Shown here: positions 1 to 8,454 of the stretch, in pieces
How positions within the stretch are numbered: the first letter of the stretch is position 1
Layout of the letters: each line of letters starts with the position of its first letter
Source of the DNA: Chromatiales bacterium
GTDB taxonomy: Bacteria > Pseudomonadota > Gammaproteobacteria > Xanthomonadales > SZUA-36
DNA length: 34,232 bases
Direction: 5' to 3'
Assembly (NCBI GenBank): GCA_024640025.1
Contig: JAHEFT010000154.1
Span: 1-34,232 of the forward strand
Program-made: the position numbers and the translations under genes
Notes under the pieces: model-generated
Told to the model about the DNA's origin: nothing
Seen by the model: only the letters and a program-made list of their open reading frames with translations
Database searches by the model: none

Positions 1-558
1 CATATCAGTTTATTTGATCTGAATGCGATGCTGGATCTCGATGAATATTACAAAGTTACAGTTGTTCGGGAACCTTATGCACATCTGCGCTCACACTTGT
101 CATGGATAAACAGGTTAGCCCTCCCGGGCGAGGAACAGCGTTTCAGACAACATGAGGCCTATATCCAGGCATTTGCCAGAAAACTGTCAAGAGTAAATTT
201 TTCCTGTCCAGATGAATTAAAGACGCTGGTGGAGTCGCTGGAAGATCGAGAAAGGCAACTGGTTGATAATTGTCAGGTTAGATATTTCACCCGGGTTCCT
301 GCCGGACAACCCGTATGCGATGCAGATGCGCATGAAGCAATTAGGGCATCTGCTGCGTTCGACCAGATTGGGACGGCAGAGTCATTGGGTGAATTTCTTA
401 AAAAGGTCGCCGATGAGATGTTGTGGCCGGAACCGGAATACCTGGTGCGCGAGAACGTAAACCAGGGTTTTTACGGGCTGGATCTGTCAAATAAGTATAC
501 GCGTGCCGCTCTCGAACCCTTGGTCAAGCATGATCTGACATTGTATGAGAGCCTGTAA
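1..558 (+). CDS. Sulfotransferase family protein (5' end cut by window)
   Basis: The reading frame is open through base 1, so the true start lies outside the window; the first internal ATG is at 28. The segment VTVVREPYAHLRSHL matches the 3'-phosphate-binding motif of PAPS-dependent sulfotransferases (R-x-P-x-x-R-x-x-S/H type). Such enzymes move a sulfo group from PAPS to a carbohydrate or other acceptor. The P-loop for the 5'-phosphosulfate would be upstream and cannot be seen. It is convergent with the adjacent glycosyltransferase operon, 28 bp away, so sulfation of the polysaccharide made there is a fair inference. Its base composition is AT-leaning (20 of the first 60 bases are G or C), lower than the right half of the window. 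Family assignment is likely; the substrate is unknown. Confidence 0.65.
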   Translation, partial: HISLFDLNAMLDLDEYYKVTVVREPYAHLRSHLSWINRLALPGEEQRFRQHEAYIQAFARKLSRVNFSCPDELKTLVESLEDRERQLVDNCQVRYFTRVPAGQPVCDADAHEAIRASAAFDQIGTAESLGEFLKKVADEMLWPEPEYLVRENVNQGFYGLDLSNKYTRAALEPLVKHDLTLYESL

Positions 559-586
559 ATCGATACGGTCCGGCGCAGGAAATCCT

Positions 587-2701
587 TTAGCGGGCATTTG
601 CCGTGCCCGGTAGTACGTCACGCCCTGTCAGTTCCAATTCCACATCATCAAAAAGAGCCCCCACCTTATTTTGGAAGACATTCCGGCCAAAAAGCTCGCT
701 GCGCTGCTGGGCCTTTTCGGCCAGGATCAGCCTTCGCTTCTGGTCACCCATGACCTGAAGGCTGAATTCCATGAGTTCCTTCAGGTCGGCGAAGCGATAA
801 CCCGTCTCGCCATGTACCACGATCTCCCGCTGACCGCCGCCATCGATGACGATCGGCACGCAGTAGTTCTGCATGGCCTCAACCGTGGTCATACCGAAAT
901 GTTCGACCCATTCCGGCCGGTTCGTGCCGAGCCCGCAGGCGTGCCAGAAAACAGACGCCCTGCGATAAAGGTCCTTGATCTCATCCACCGTGACATTGAC
1001 CCTGATTTCAATCGCGCAGCCAGACTTTGATGCTTTCGCCTCCACCGTTTCGAGATAGTCATTAGCGGGCGTGCTTCCCCCGGCAAGAACCAGTTTCCAG
1101 CCCCTGGTCTGCTCCGGGTGCTCACTGCACATGCTCCTGAACGCCTGCACCAGTTCCAACTGTTTCTTGCTGCCGCCGATCTCGAAGCGAGACACGGAAA
1201 GAATTAATTTTTCTTTAGTATCAGCAGTGCTTTCGGGATGTTGCATGTGCACCGGGGGATAAATTTTCCTTTTTGGTTCAAGTCCCCATCGTTTCTGAAC
1301 CCACTCCCCCGTGTAATCGCTATTGGTGACGAGGTGGTCGTACTTGTCGACCTGGAAGAATCGCTGCTTTTCCTGATCAGGAAAATGGCATATAAAAATT
1401 GAAACCGGTGAAAGCGGGTTGACTTTCCCAAGCATGTTGGCGTTGATGAAGATATCGTAGTTCAGACTTTCCCTGGCGATGATATCGAAGGGATTGTTCT
1501 TTTCGCCCAGGACCATTGCTTCATCCGGTGTGTACCGGTTTTTCTCTTCGAAAAACGGAATCCGAATGATTTTCATGTCGCAGCGGTCGAGGTCGATATC
1601 GAACCATTGTCGGTATTCGCTCAACTGGACATCGTTGTTGAAGATGTAGGTAACGTCGTATCGGTCCTGTATCATCGCTGCCATTTCAGCGACATAACGC
1701 TGCCCACCCCCGGCAAAATGACCGGCGTGGTCATAAATTCCCACGCGTATTTTTCTCAGTCCAAGGAGCACTTCCAGTTGAGAAAAGAAATTGCGGGTGC
1801 CGACGTCACCGAAATAATGCGGAAGGCGCTTCTTCAATCCGCGCAGGACTCTCGAAACGGTTTTCGTGTCCTGGCAGGCAACCAATTTGCGAATGGCGTG
1901 CAGCAATGTTCGATACAGCAGGTCCAGTTCACCCTTGCTGTAAAAATGCGAGGTGGGGATACAGGCGGGCAAGTCGCGTGGAAAGTGTTTTGCAACGAAG
2001 AAAAAGCGATTCCGGGAACAGAAGAATTCGCAAAGTTCAGGGGAAGAACTGCCGTGATACCTGTGATACATGATGCTGCCGGGAGCGTACCAGAGTTTCC
2101 AGCCCTTCTTGCGGCAACGTATACTGTAATCGACATCTTCCATGTACATGATGAAGTCTTCGTCCCACGGACCCACGTTTTCCAGACAATCCCGGCGAAA
2201 CATCACCGAGCCCCCGGTGACATAATTGCGCTCGCCAGCCTGTGAATAGAGGGCTGAATCCCCTTCGTCGAAGCCGGTGTCCCTGAAATAGAAATGCTCT
2301 GTTTCCTCGACACCAACGCTGTTGATCCTGTCCGTGCCGGAGAAAATGACTTTGCTTTGCACGGCCCCAATTTCCCGACCTGTGTGCATTACCTCCAGCA
2401 GGCCCAAAAGCCAATCAGGGTTGACTGTCGCGTCGTTGTTGCACAAAACGATAAAATCGCCGGTGGAATTTGCGATTCCAAGATTCAGGGCTCTTGCATA
2501 ATTGTTCTCGTCGTTTTTCAACACGGTCACACTGGGGTAATGATCGAGCACCCAGGGCACGGTACCGTCGGATGAACCATTGTCAACCATCACGATCTCT
2601 ATCTGGATACCACGCTGGTCGGTGGCGAGTACCGAACTCAAAAAATCTGACAGGAATTCCCTGGAATTGAACGTAACGGTTAGTACCGTAACTATGGTCA
2701 C
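587..2701 (-). CDS. Two-domain glycosyltransferase, GT2 + GT4 (704 aa)
   Basis: The N-terminal ~245 residues are a GT-A fold family 2 domain: the nucleotide-binding start VTVTFNSREFL, MVDNGSSDG, the YARALNLGI segment of rhamnosyltransferase-like enzymes, the metal-binding CNNDATV (DxD position), and MEDVDYSIRCRKKGW as the catalytic ED region. After a linker, roughly residue 315 onward is a GT-B family 4 domain: IYDHAGHFAGGGQRY for the N-lobe, KLILSVSRFEIGGSKKQ at the lobe hinge, and EHFGMTTVEAM plus the following glycines as the EX7E donor site. The protein likely adds two different sugars to a growing surface glycan at the cytoplasmic face. The start is GTG and overlaps the upstream gene's TGA in a GTGA, implying translational coupling. 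It is the last gene of the minus-strand series. Linkage and donor sugars cannot be deduced. Confidence 0.9.
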   Translation of the reverse strand: MTIVTVLTVTFNSREFLSDFLSSVLATDQRGIQIEIVMVDNGSSDGTVPWVLDHYPSVTVLKNDENNYARALNLGIANSTGDFIVLCNNDATVNPDWLLGLLEVMHTGREIGAVQSKVIFSGTDRINSVGVEETEHFYFRDTGFDEGDSALYSQAGERNYVTGGSVMFRRDCLENVGPWDEDFIMYMEDVDYSIRCRKKGWKLWYAPGSIMYHRYHGSSSPELCEFFCSRNRFFFVAKHFPRDLPACIPTSHFYSKGELDLLYRTLLHAIRKLVACQDTKTVSRVLRGLKKRLPHYFGDVGTRNFFSQLEVLLGLRKIRVGIYDHAGHFAGGGQRYVAEMAAMIQDRYDVTYIFNNDVQLSEYRQWFDIDLDRCDMKIIRIPFFEEKNRYTPDEAMVLGEKNNPFDIIARESLNYDIFINANMLGKVNPLSPVSIFICHFPDQEKQRFFQVDKYDHLVTNSDYTGEWVQKRWGLEPKRKIYPPVHMQHPESTADTKEKLILSVSRFEIGGSKKQLELVQAFRSMCSEHPEQTRGWKLVLAGGSTPANDYLETVEAKASKSGCAIEIRVNVTVDEIKDLYRRASVFWHACGLGTNRPEWVEHFGMTTVEAMQNYCVPIVIDGGGQREIVVHGETGYRFADLKELMEFSLQVMGDQKRRLILAEKAQQRSELFGRNVFQNKVGALFDDVELELTGRDVLPGTANAR

Positions 2702-3057
2702 TTTACTTTTCGATCCCTGTCTGCAGCGATAGTGAGGCTGGATATGATCCTGCGCAATTCACCAGTCAAATCCCTGGTACTGTCACGCTCAACGGTCGGC
2801 GATGCGGGCCGGTACACGGTTGGTCGCCAACTTGCTGGCAACACTTTGGTTTTGTTGATGTATTCGGAACCAAGTCCCGTACTGTCGACAACTTCCGTGC
2901 GCAGATGCCACCACATCCTGAACAGGTTTTTGCCGTGATTGATTTCGAAGAGCAGGCTTTCCCAGAACAACTTGAAGTTTCGATTTCTCAACATCCGCAC
3001 AGCGTTTGCGAGCCTGTCCTTCAGATACTGTTTTCTTTCACTGAACGTCAAAGACAT
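2698..3057 (-). CDS. Small protein of unknown function in the polysaccharide operon
   Basis: I do not recognise a family. From the ATG at 3057 it is 119 aa, beginning MSLTFSERKQYLKDRL and rich in basic and aromatic residues (FWESLLFEINHGKNLFRMWW), with a charged C-terminus. No signal peptide or membrane span is evident. An upstream in-frame ATG at 3099 would give 133 aa but overlaps the preceding gene by 35 bp; I prefer 3057, which follows that gene's stop by 7 bp, although neither start has a strong ribosome-binding site. Its stop overlaps the GTG of the 704-aa glycosyltransferase. The amphipathic basic-aromatic N-terminal part could be a membrane-surface or partner-binding element for the flanking glycosyltransferases; that is inference. 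It could also be a remnant of a larger linker. Confidence 0.6.
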   Translation of the reverse strand: MSLTFSERKQYLKDRLANAVRMLRNRNFKLFWESLLFEINHGKNLFRMWWHLRTEVVDSTGLGSEYINKTKVLPASWRPTVYRPASPTVERDSTRDLTGELRRIISSLTIAADRDRKVK

Positions 3058-3064
3058 AAAATCA

Positions 3065-6000
3065 TCATGCTCTGGAGAAATTGATGATCGCATCGTCATC
3101 GCCGACTGCGCTCACTCGCGGCGGCCAGGCCAGGCTGAAATCTGGCCGGTCAAGCGTAAGGTTCGGGTTGTAGGCTGGATCGTTCAGCAGCAATTTACCC
3201 CAGCGCTCTTGCATGCACTGGAGCTCAGCGTCGAATCGGGCCTGCTTCTCGGGCGTGTTGTCCTCGCCACGCGAGGCTGATTCATGGTGGTACAACAGCG
3301 CATAGGGGTTGAACACGTTGCGGTACCCCAACTCTCGCACACGAAGGCAGAAATCCACGTCGCCGAAGGCGACCGCCAGGTGAGTTTCGTCGAAACCACC
3401 TGCTTCGAGAAACAGCTGTTTTCGGATAACGAGACACGCCGCTGTCACGGCCGAGAAGGAGCTGATACGTAAAGCTCTGCTATGTAAGCCAGAACCGAAT
3501 CCCAACGCGCCTTTGAAGGCATTTTCCGCCACGCCTCCAATACCCAGCACGATACCGGCGTGCTGCACCGTTTTGTCGGGGTAAAGCAGCTTCGCACCGA
3601 CGGCTCCAATCTCGTCCTGCAGCGCCATGCTGACCATCTCGGACAACCACTCCCCGGAAATTACTTCCGTATCGTTATTGATGAAGCCAAGCAACTCTCC
3701 ACGCGCCTCACTGACCGCGAAGTTATTAAGCAAGGAGAAATTGAACGGCCGTTCGTCACGCAGGACTCGAATGTTGATTCTTTGTTCAAGGCCGGCAAAA
3801 TATTCAAGGATTTCGGGATCATCCGATCCATTGTCGACAATCAGGATTTCGTAGTTCGAGTACATCGTCTTCGCGAGTATGCTCTCGATACATGCGCTGA
3901 GCAGTTCCCTCTCGTTCCGGGTTGGAATGATCAAAGAAACGAGCGGCAACTTCTCCGGCAAGTCGTAGCGTACGCGGTATCCATATGGCAGGCCTTCAAC
4001 CGAAGCAGCCACGCCGCGGCGTGAAAAATGCTCTTGCAGAGCCTTCTCGCCCGAGACGCGCGCGTAAGGCTTGGCATTGGTGCTGCTGGCCGTGCTCTCC
4101 GGGTGCATGCGCCAGTGGTAGAGTATCCTGGGGATGTGATGAATATTCTTCTGGTCAATCTGTTCGATGAAACGAAGCGCCAAATCGTAATCCTGAGAGC
4201 CCTCGAATCCCGCCCTGAAGCCGCCAATCCGGTCCAGTATATCTTTTCGGTACACGCCGAGATGCGAAATCATGTTGTATGAATAAAACAGTTCCGGATT
4301 CCAGTTGGGTTTGAAATTCGGATCGAACCGAATTCCGTTCTGGTCGAACTTGTCTTCATCCGAGTACACCAGTTGCAGGCTTGGATTATCATCAATCGCC
4401 GCAGCAACGCAAAACAAGGCATGTTCGGCGAGCAAATCATCGTGATCCAGCAGCGCCACCCACTCTCCGGAACACAGGTCCAGCGCCGAGTTGGATGCCC
4501 TGGATATGTGACCGTTTTCCTGCCTGAAAACCACCTTGATGCGTTCATCTTCCCGAACGAGCGTCTCGAGATATTTTTTCAAGACAGGATCGGTCGATGC
4601 GTCATCGGCGATACAAAGCTCCCAGTTGGGGTAAAGCTGATTTCGGACTGATTGAACGGCGCCTTTAAGCCACTCGAGACCCGTATTGTAGGTCGGCATA
4701 ACGACAGAAATAACAGGTTGACTCTTCAGACTTTCAATTCTGCGGCGGATGCGCATACGCTCGTCCGTGTTGAGCTTGTCATAGGCGCGCACCCACTCGG
4801 AATAGCCGATGAGTTCTTCCTGACCGAGGGCCTGGTCCATGCGGACACTTGCGCCGGACAAGCCCTCGCTGCGCAACAGGTCGATCAGTACGATGATTGA
4901 GCGCAGCAATCCACCCTCTTCGGCCAGGATTGACTTGAAGGCGCCGGTTACCGTTCCGAAGGAGCCCACGGGTGTTGGTGGCTTTGGCTCTCGGCCCTCC
5001 CTGCGACCGTAAGCCACGAAGTGCTCGATCGGGTCCATGCCGCTTTGTTTCACATCGGGATATCGCTCCAGGTAAAATTTCGGGTCGAAGGTCTTCCGGT
5101 ATCCAATTCTGCGAAACAGGTCCGTCCAACGCCACGTCCTGGAATCCTGGACATAATCCAGAAGAGCACGATGTGCTATCAACTCCTGTTTCATTGCGAT
5201 TAGCTGGGCATCGCGCTCTTCCATTTGCAGGTATAAGCCGGCCTGGCGTTCCTTGTACTCCTTTTCCTTCCGCTCCAGATCGACCAGGCGGGTTTCAGAA
5301 TCTGCTAATTGTTCACTCAACTCCGGCATCCCGGCTGTGCGAACTTCCAAGCCCCTTGAAGATTGAGGCAAAACTCTAATGTCCAGATTCGCTGGCAAAT
5401 CCAGGTGTCCTTCCTCGACCGGTTCGGATCTCCCCGCTATGACCCGGTACCCGAGCCGGTTGCTCTCGAGCCGCGATTTTCGAACCAGGCACATCGAGTT
5501 AAGGAACTCAATGGAATGGACCTGCTGCAATAGGGAGTTCTTCAGTTCTACCCCGTACTTTTCAGAAAAACCTCTGAAAAGAGATGTGCAGGCCATGTCG
5601 ACCCCCCAAAGAGGGTAATTGACATTATCCGTCAGGGTCTTGAAAAACGACATTGCAGAGTAAGGTTCGAATAGCCCGCCTTCAAATTCCTTCCAGTAAC
5701 TGCAATGAAGGTCTTCGACAATGTAGACGCCGCCTTCAGCAACGAAGTCGAAGTATTTGGCAAAGGATTTGATGATGTCGCTCGATTTATGCGAACCGTC
5801 GTCGATGATGATTTCGAATGTGCTGGAGTACTCCTGAATGCGGGCCTGAGTTGCCGCTGAATTGATGTCCCCAGCCACAACTTTGATCCGTGCGTCATCG
5901 AATTCCAATTGACCGCAACGGAGATCGACATCGCAACCCATGATCAGTTCGGCCCGGGGGAAGAACTTCGCCCAAATTTCCAGGGAGCCCCCATTTTGCA

Positions 6001-6139
6001 CACCAATTTCAAGCAGACGGACCGGTTCCTGCCGGAACCGGGAAAGGATTCGTTCATATTCAGCGAGGTAACTCTGCCACTTGTCGGAAACCTTGCCTTG
6101 ATGCGTGGCAAATAGTTGTTTGAGCGACTCGTCAGCCAT
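3065..6139 (-). CDS. Methyltransferase - coiled coil - GT2 - GT2 fusion (1024 aa)
   Basis: Domains in order, numbered from the ATG at 6139. Residues ~1-225 are a class I SAM-dependent methyltransferase (motif I LLEIGVQNGGSLE near 42-54, then IIIDDGSHKSSD and VYIVEDLHCSYW). Residues ~272-330 are a heptad-like charged coiled coil. Residues ~350-385 hold the FDPKFYLERYPDV...HFVAYGRREGREP module seen before many O-polysaccharide glycosyltransferases. The first GT2 spans ~475-700 (DDASTD, LLDHDDLL, GSQDYDLALR) and the second ~732-985 (VDNGSDD, FINNDTEV, FGDVDFCLRVRELGY). The layout suggests a polymerase with an attached methylating cap activity, as in chain-terminating O-antigen systems; this is inference. 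The frame extends to a TTG at 6166, but the ATG at 6139 has GGAA upstream and overlaps the preceding ATPase stop by 8 bp, so I chose it. Confidence 0.88.
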   Translation of the reverse strand: MADESLKQLFATHQGKVSDKWQSYLAEYERILSRFRQEPVRLLEIGVQNGGSLEIWAKFFPRAELIMGCDVDLRCGQLEFDDARIKVVAGDINSAATQARIQEYSSTFEIIIDDGSHKSSDIIKSFAKYFDFVAEGGVYIVEDLHCSYWKEFEGGLFEPYSAMSFFKTLTDNVNYPLWGVDMACTSLFRGFSEKYGVELKNSLLQQVHSIEFLNSMCLVRKSRLESNRLGYRVIAGRSEPVEEGHLDLPANLDIRVLPQSSRGLEVRTAGMPELSEQLADSETRLVDLERKEKEYKERQAGLYLQMEERDAQLIAMKQELIAHRALLDYVQDSRTWRWTDLFRRIGYRKTFDPKFYLERYPDVKQSGMDPIEHFVAYGRREGREPKPPTPVGSFGTVTGAFKSILAEEGGLLRSIIVLIDLLRSEGLSGASVRMDQALGQEELIGYSEWVRAYDKLNTDERMRIRRRIESLKSQPVISVVMPTYNTGLEWLKGAVQSVRNQLYPNWELCIADDASTDPVLKKYLETLVREDERIKVVFRQENGHISRASNSALDLCSGEWVALLDHDDLLAEHALFCVAAAIDDNPSLQLVYSDEDKFDQNGIRFDPNFKPNWNPELFYSYNMISHLGVYRKDILDRIGGFRAGFEGSQDYDLALRFIEQIDQKNIHHIPRILYHWRMHPESTASSTNAKPYARVSGEKALQEHFSRRGVAASVEGLPYGYRVRYDLPEKLPLVSLIIPTRNERELLSACIESILAKTMYSNYEILIVDNGSDDPEILEYFAGLEQRINIRVLRDERPFNFSLLNNFAVSEARGELLGFINNDTEVISGEWLSEMVSMALQDEIGAVGAKLLYPDKTVQHAGIVLGIGGVAENAFKGALGFGSGLHSRALRISSFSAVTAACLVIRKQLFLEAGGFDETHLAVAFGDVDFCLRVRELGYRNVFNPYALLYHHESASRGEDNTPEKQARFDAELQCMQERWGKLLLNDPAYNPNLTLDRPDFSLAWPPRVSAVGDDDAIINFSRA

Positions 6140-7493
6140 CGATGATTTCCATTGATACGTTTTCAAAGGGGATCCCTGTCAATCCCCATCGCACCTTGCT
6201 GGAAGAAACAGTCAAAACCAGGGCGTCATGCAGGTAATGGTGCTGCACGTTATCTCCGAGGTACCCATCAGCCACCGATGCCATGACCACGTATTCTCCG
6301 TCGGGCAGCATGGGCAGGCGGAAATCAAACATCGCCTGGAACATTTCGCCCTCGTTCACTTGCATCGGCTTACCCGATGAGAACGGGAGGGTGTTCTCCC
6401 CAAACAAATCCTGGCCCAAGCGGTCCCTGACGATGAATCCGAGTATAGGATTACCAATAGGTCTATTTGCCACGGCCTTGATGGTCATGCGTACTTTCTC
6501 ATTGCCCTTCAATATTCCTGCTGCTTCATTGTCCCGTGTCGACAAGGTCACGCTCAACAGTTCGGCAGCACCGGTTGTCCATCCCCTGGCGTCGGAACAA
6601 TTATCCCGTTGAGACACGGTTGCACCGTAGTTCAGTACCGTTCTGCCGGAGGCGTCATCCTCGCCCGAGGTCGTTGCCCGGAGCTTATGGTCATCACCGT
6701 AGATTTCCTGCAGGGTCGACTTGAGATAGGCTTCGGTGATATCGAGGGTATCTCCGCTCGCCTTCACACATCCTTGTTCGAGCCACACTGCGTGTTGACA
6801 TAAATTCCTCACGGCAGCCATATCGTGGCTGACGAACAATAAAGTGCCCTTCTCCCGGAAAGCCTTTATAAAGCGCATGCATTTCTGTATGAAAACAGCA
6901 TCGCCGACAGCCAGGGCCTCATCAATCACCAGGATATCGGCATCAATTTGAGCTATCACCGCGAACGCCAACCGCAACATCATTCCGCTGGAATAGGTCT
7001 TGACCGGCTGTTCCAGAAAATCGCCAATATCGGCAAACAATGCTATATCACTGAATTTCTTGTCTACTTCCCTCGCTTCCATTCCATACAGCGCAGCATT
7101 CATGTAGACATTTTCCCTGCCGGTAAAATCAGGGTGAAATCCCGAACCCAGTTCCAACAGCGCCGCCACTCTTCCTGTCACATCGACCCGGCCGCCGGAA
7201 GGGCTGAGTGTGCCGCTGATGATCTGGAGCAGGGTCGATTTCCCGGAACCATTTCGACCGATAATGCCAACGGTTTCCCCCCTGCCAACGTCGAACGATA
7301 CATTATCCAGCGCCTTGAAATCTTTGCAATAACGCACGGGATCCCGATTGAACATCCGGTTGAACCGTGAATGGATGGACTCTTTCAATCGATCTTGGGG
7401 CTTCTCATACAGCCTGTAGGCCTTGCAAATGTTTTCAACCCGGATTGCTGTATCGCGGGCGCTCGCCAACGGATTTGTTTTTTCAGAGCACAT
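6132..7493 (-). CDS. wzt: Polysaccharide ABC exporter ATPase with C-terminal glycan-binding domain (Wzt type)
   Basis: This is the nucleotide-binding subunit of an O-antigen/teichoic-type ABC-2 exporter. It has Walker A GIIGRNGSGKSTLLQ, Q-loop-region text ELGSGFHPDFTGRENVYMN, signature TYSSGMMLRLAFA, Walker B ILVIDEALAVGD and H-loop LLFVSHDMAAV. After about residue 290 there is a beta-rich extension (VRMTIKAVANRPIGNPILGF, LPMLPDGEYVVMASVADGY) that matches the Wzt C-terminal carbohydrate-binding domain. In E. coli O8/O9a this domain recognises the capped non-reducing end of the glycan before export. The ATG at 7493 overlaps the permease stop by 11 bp; the frame continues upstream but only inside the permease gene. 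The protein is 453 aa, usual for the class. It is directly followed by the methyltransferase fusion, which would fit cap making and cap reading side by side. Confidence 0.93.
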   Translation of the reverse strand: MCSEKTNPLASARDTAIRVENICKAYRLYEKPQDRLKESIHSRFNRMFNRDPVRYCKDFKALDNVSFDVGRGETVGIIGRNGSGKSTLLQIISGTLSPSGGRVDVTGRVAALLELGSGFHPDFTGRENVYMNAALYGMEAREVDKKFSDIALFADIGDFLEQPVKTYSSGMMLRLAFAVIAQIDADILVIDEALAVGDAVFIQKCMRFIKAFREKGTLLFVSHDMAAVRNLCQHAVWLEQGCVKASGDTLDITEAYLKSTLQEIYGDDHKLRATTSGEDDASGRTVLNYGATVSQRDNCSDARGWTTGAAELLSVTLSTRDNEAAGILKGNEKVRMTIKAVANRPIGNPILGFIVRDRLGQDLFGENTLPFSSGKPMQVNEGEMFQAMFDFRLPMLPDGEYVVMASVADGYLGDNVQHHYLHDALVLTVSSSKVRWGLTGIPFENVSMEIIDG

Positions 7494-8313
7494 CAGCAAA
7501 ACCCTTGCGTGTTTTTTGAAACCACCAGTAACCCGCCCAGGCGACCAGACAACTGACAAGCGTATAAATCGCCAGCCCCCCCCAATCAGGGAGACTACCC
7601 AGAATCAGGACCCTCCTGGCCTGCTCAACGATGAATGTCAGTGGATTGACCATCAACAAAGGATGGAATCTCTCCGGCAGCATCGACAACGGGAAGAACA
7701 CCGGTGAAAAAAACAGTAGAACGTTAGACAGAATTCCCATCGTGTGACTGACATCGCGAAAGTAAACGCCCGCCGAAGCCACCGCCCAGGACAAGCCCAG
7801 TGTCACCAGAACAAGGGGGGCGAGCACTATGGGCGTCAACAGGACGGTCCAGTGCACAAATCCATAGACCAGGACGAATATAAGCAACAGAACCAGCAGG
7901 CTGATCATGCTGTGAAACAAAGCGGATCCCATCGGAACTACCACAAGGATTTCCAACGGAAACACGACTTTCTTCACGTAATTGACATTGGCCTGGACCA
8001 CGGAGGGCGCACGCAGCAACACCTCCGAAAGCAGCGTATGGCAAATAAGGCCAACATACAGAACGATGGCGAATACAATTTTGCTTTCTTCCTCCCCGAC
8101 GCCCCATCGTGCCTTGAACACCACGGAGAAAACAAAGGTATACAGGGTCAACATGAACAGAGGGTTGAGAAAGGACCAGCCCAGTCCCACCAGTGAACCG
8201 TGGTACCGCCCGATAACGTCCCGCCGCACCATCTGGCTAACCAGTTTGCGATGCTTCCATAAGCTGGCGACAAGGGATTGCGGCGATGTTGGCGGATTCT
8301 GGTGCGGATTCAA
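7483..8313 (-). CDS. wzm: Polysaccharide ABC exporter permease (Wzm type)
   Basis: A 276-aa ABC-2 type membrane subunit. The N-terminus carries the family pattern MVRRDVIGRYHGSLVGLGWS followed by FLNPLFMLTLYTFVFSVVF, the usual first membrane segment after an amphipathic interface helix. About six hydrophobic spans follow, including FPLEILVVVPMGSALFHSMI and SNVLLFFSPVFFPLSMLPE. With the adjacent ATPase it would carry undecaprenyl-linked glycan across the inner membrane. The start is a TTG at 8313; there is no in-frame ATG before the conserved core, and upstream sequence shows no clear Shine-Dalgarno. It follows a 141-bp gap after the upstream glycosyltransferase, so a promoter may lie there, though I could not pick a convincing one. 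Confidence 0.92.
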   Translation of the reverse strand: MNPHQNPPTSPQSLVASLWKHRKLVSQMVRRDVIGRYHGSLVGLGWSFLNPLFMLTLYTFVFSVVFKARWGVGEEESKIVFAIVLYVGLICHTLLSEVLLRAPSVVQANVNYVKKVVFPLEILVVVPMGSALFHSMISLLVLLLIFVLVYGFVHWTVLLTPIVLAPLVLVTLGLSWAVASAGVYFRDVSHTMGILSNVLLFFSPVFFPLSMLPERFHPLLMVNPLTFIVEQARRVLILGSLPDWGGLAIYTLVSCLVAWAGYWWFQKTRKGFADVL

Positions 8314-8454
8314 TTGAATAGCCCATAGGGGAGCAATGAAACTGGCCCAAACTCTCGCAATTCAGTCTCTCCGAAGAATTCAGGCGTTACCCGAAATCAT
8401 GGACGGGTTGTAGTGAGAATGCAACCGCACGAATAGGGCGTGACATCAGGAGTA

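Noticed and set aside
591-609. Hairpin CGGGCA/TGCCCG near the sulfotransferase-glycosyltransferase junction
   Set aside because: It lies inside the last codons of the 704-aa gene and has no T-tract on either strand, so I do not call a terminator.
1607-2245. A 212-codon plus-strand open frame inside the GT2-GT4 gene
   Set aside because: It is antisense to clear GT2 motifs and its translation has no domain-like pattern.
8314-8454. Possible promoter before the first permease (TTGGGC with TATGGG)
   Set aside because: The -10 match is too poor, and no start could be supported.
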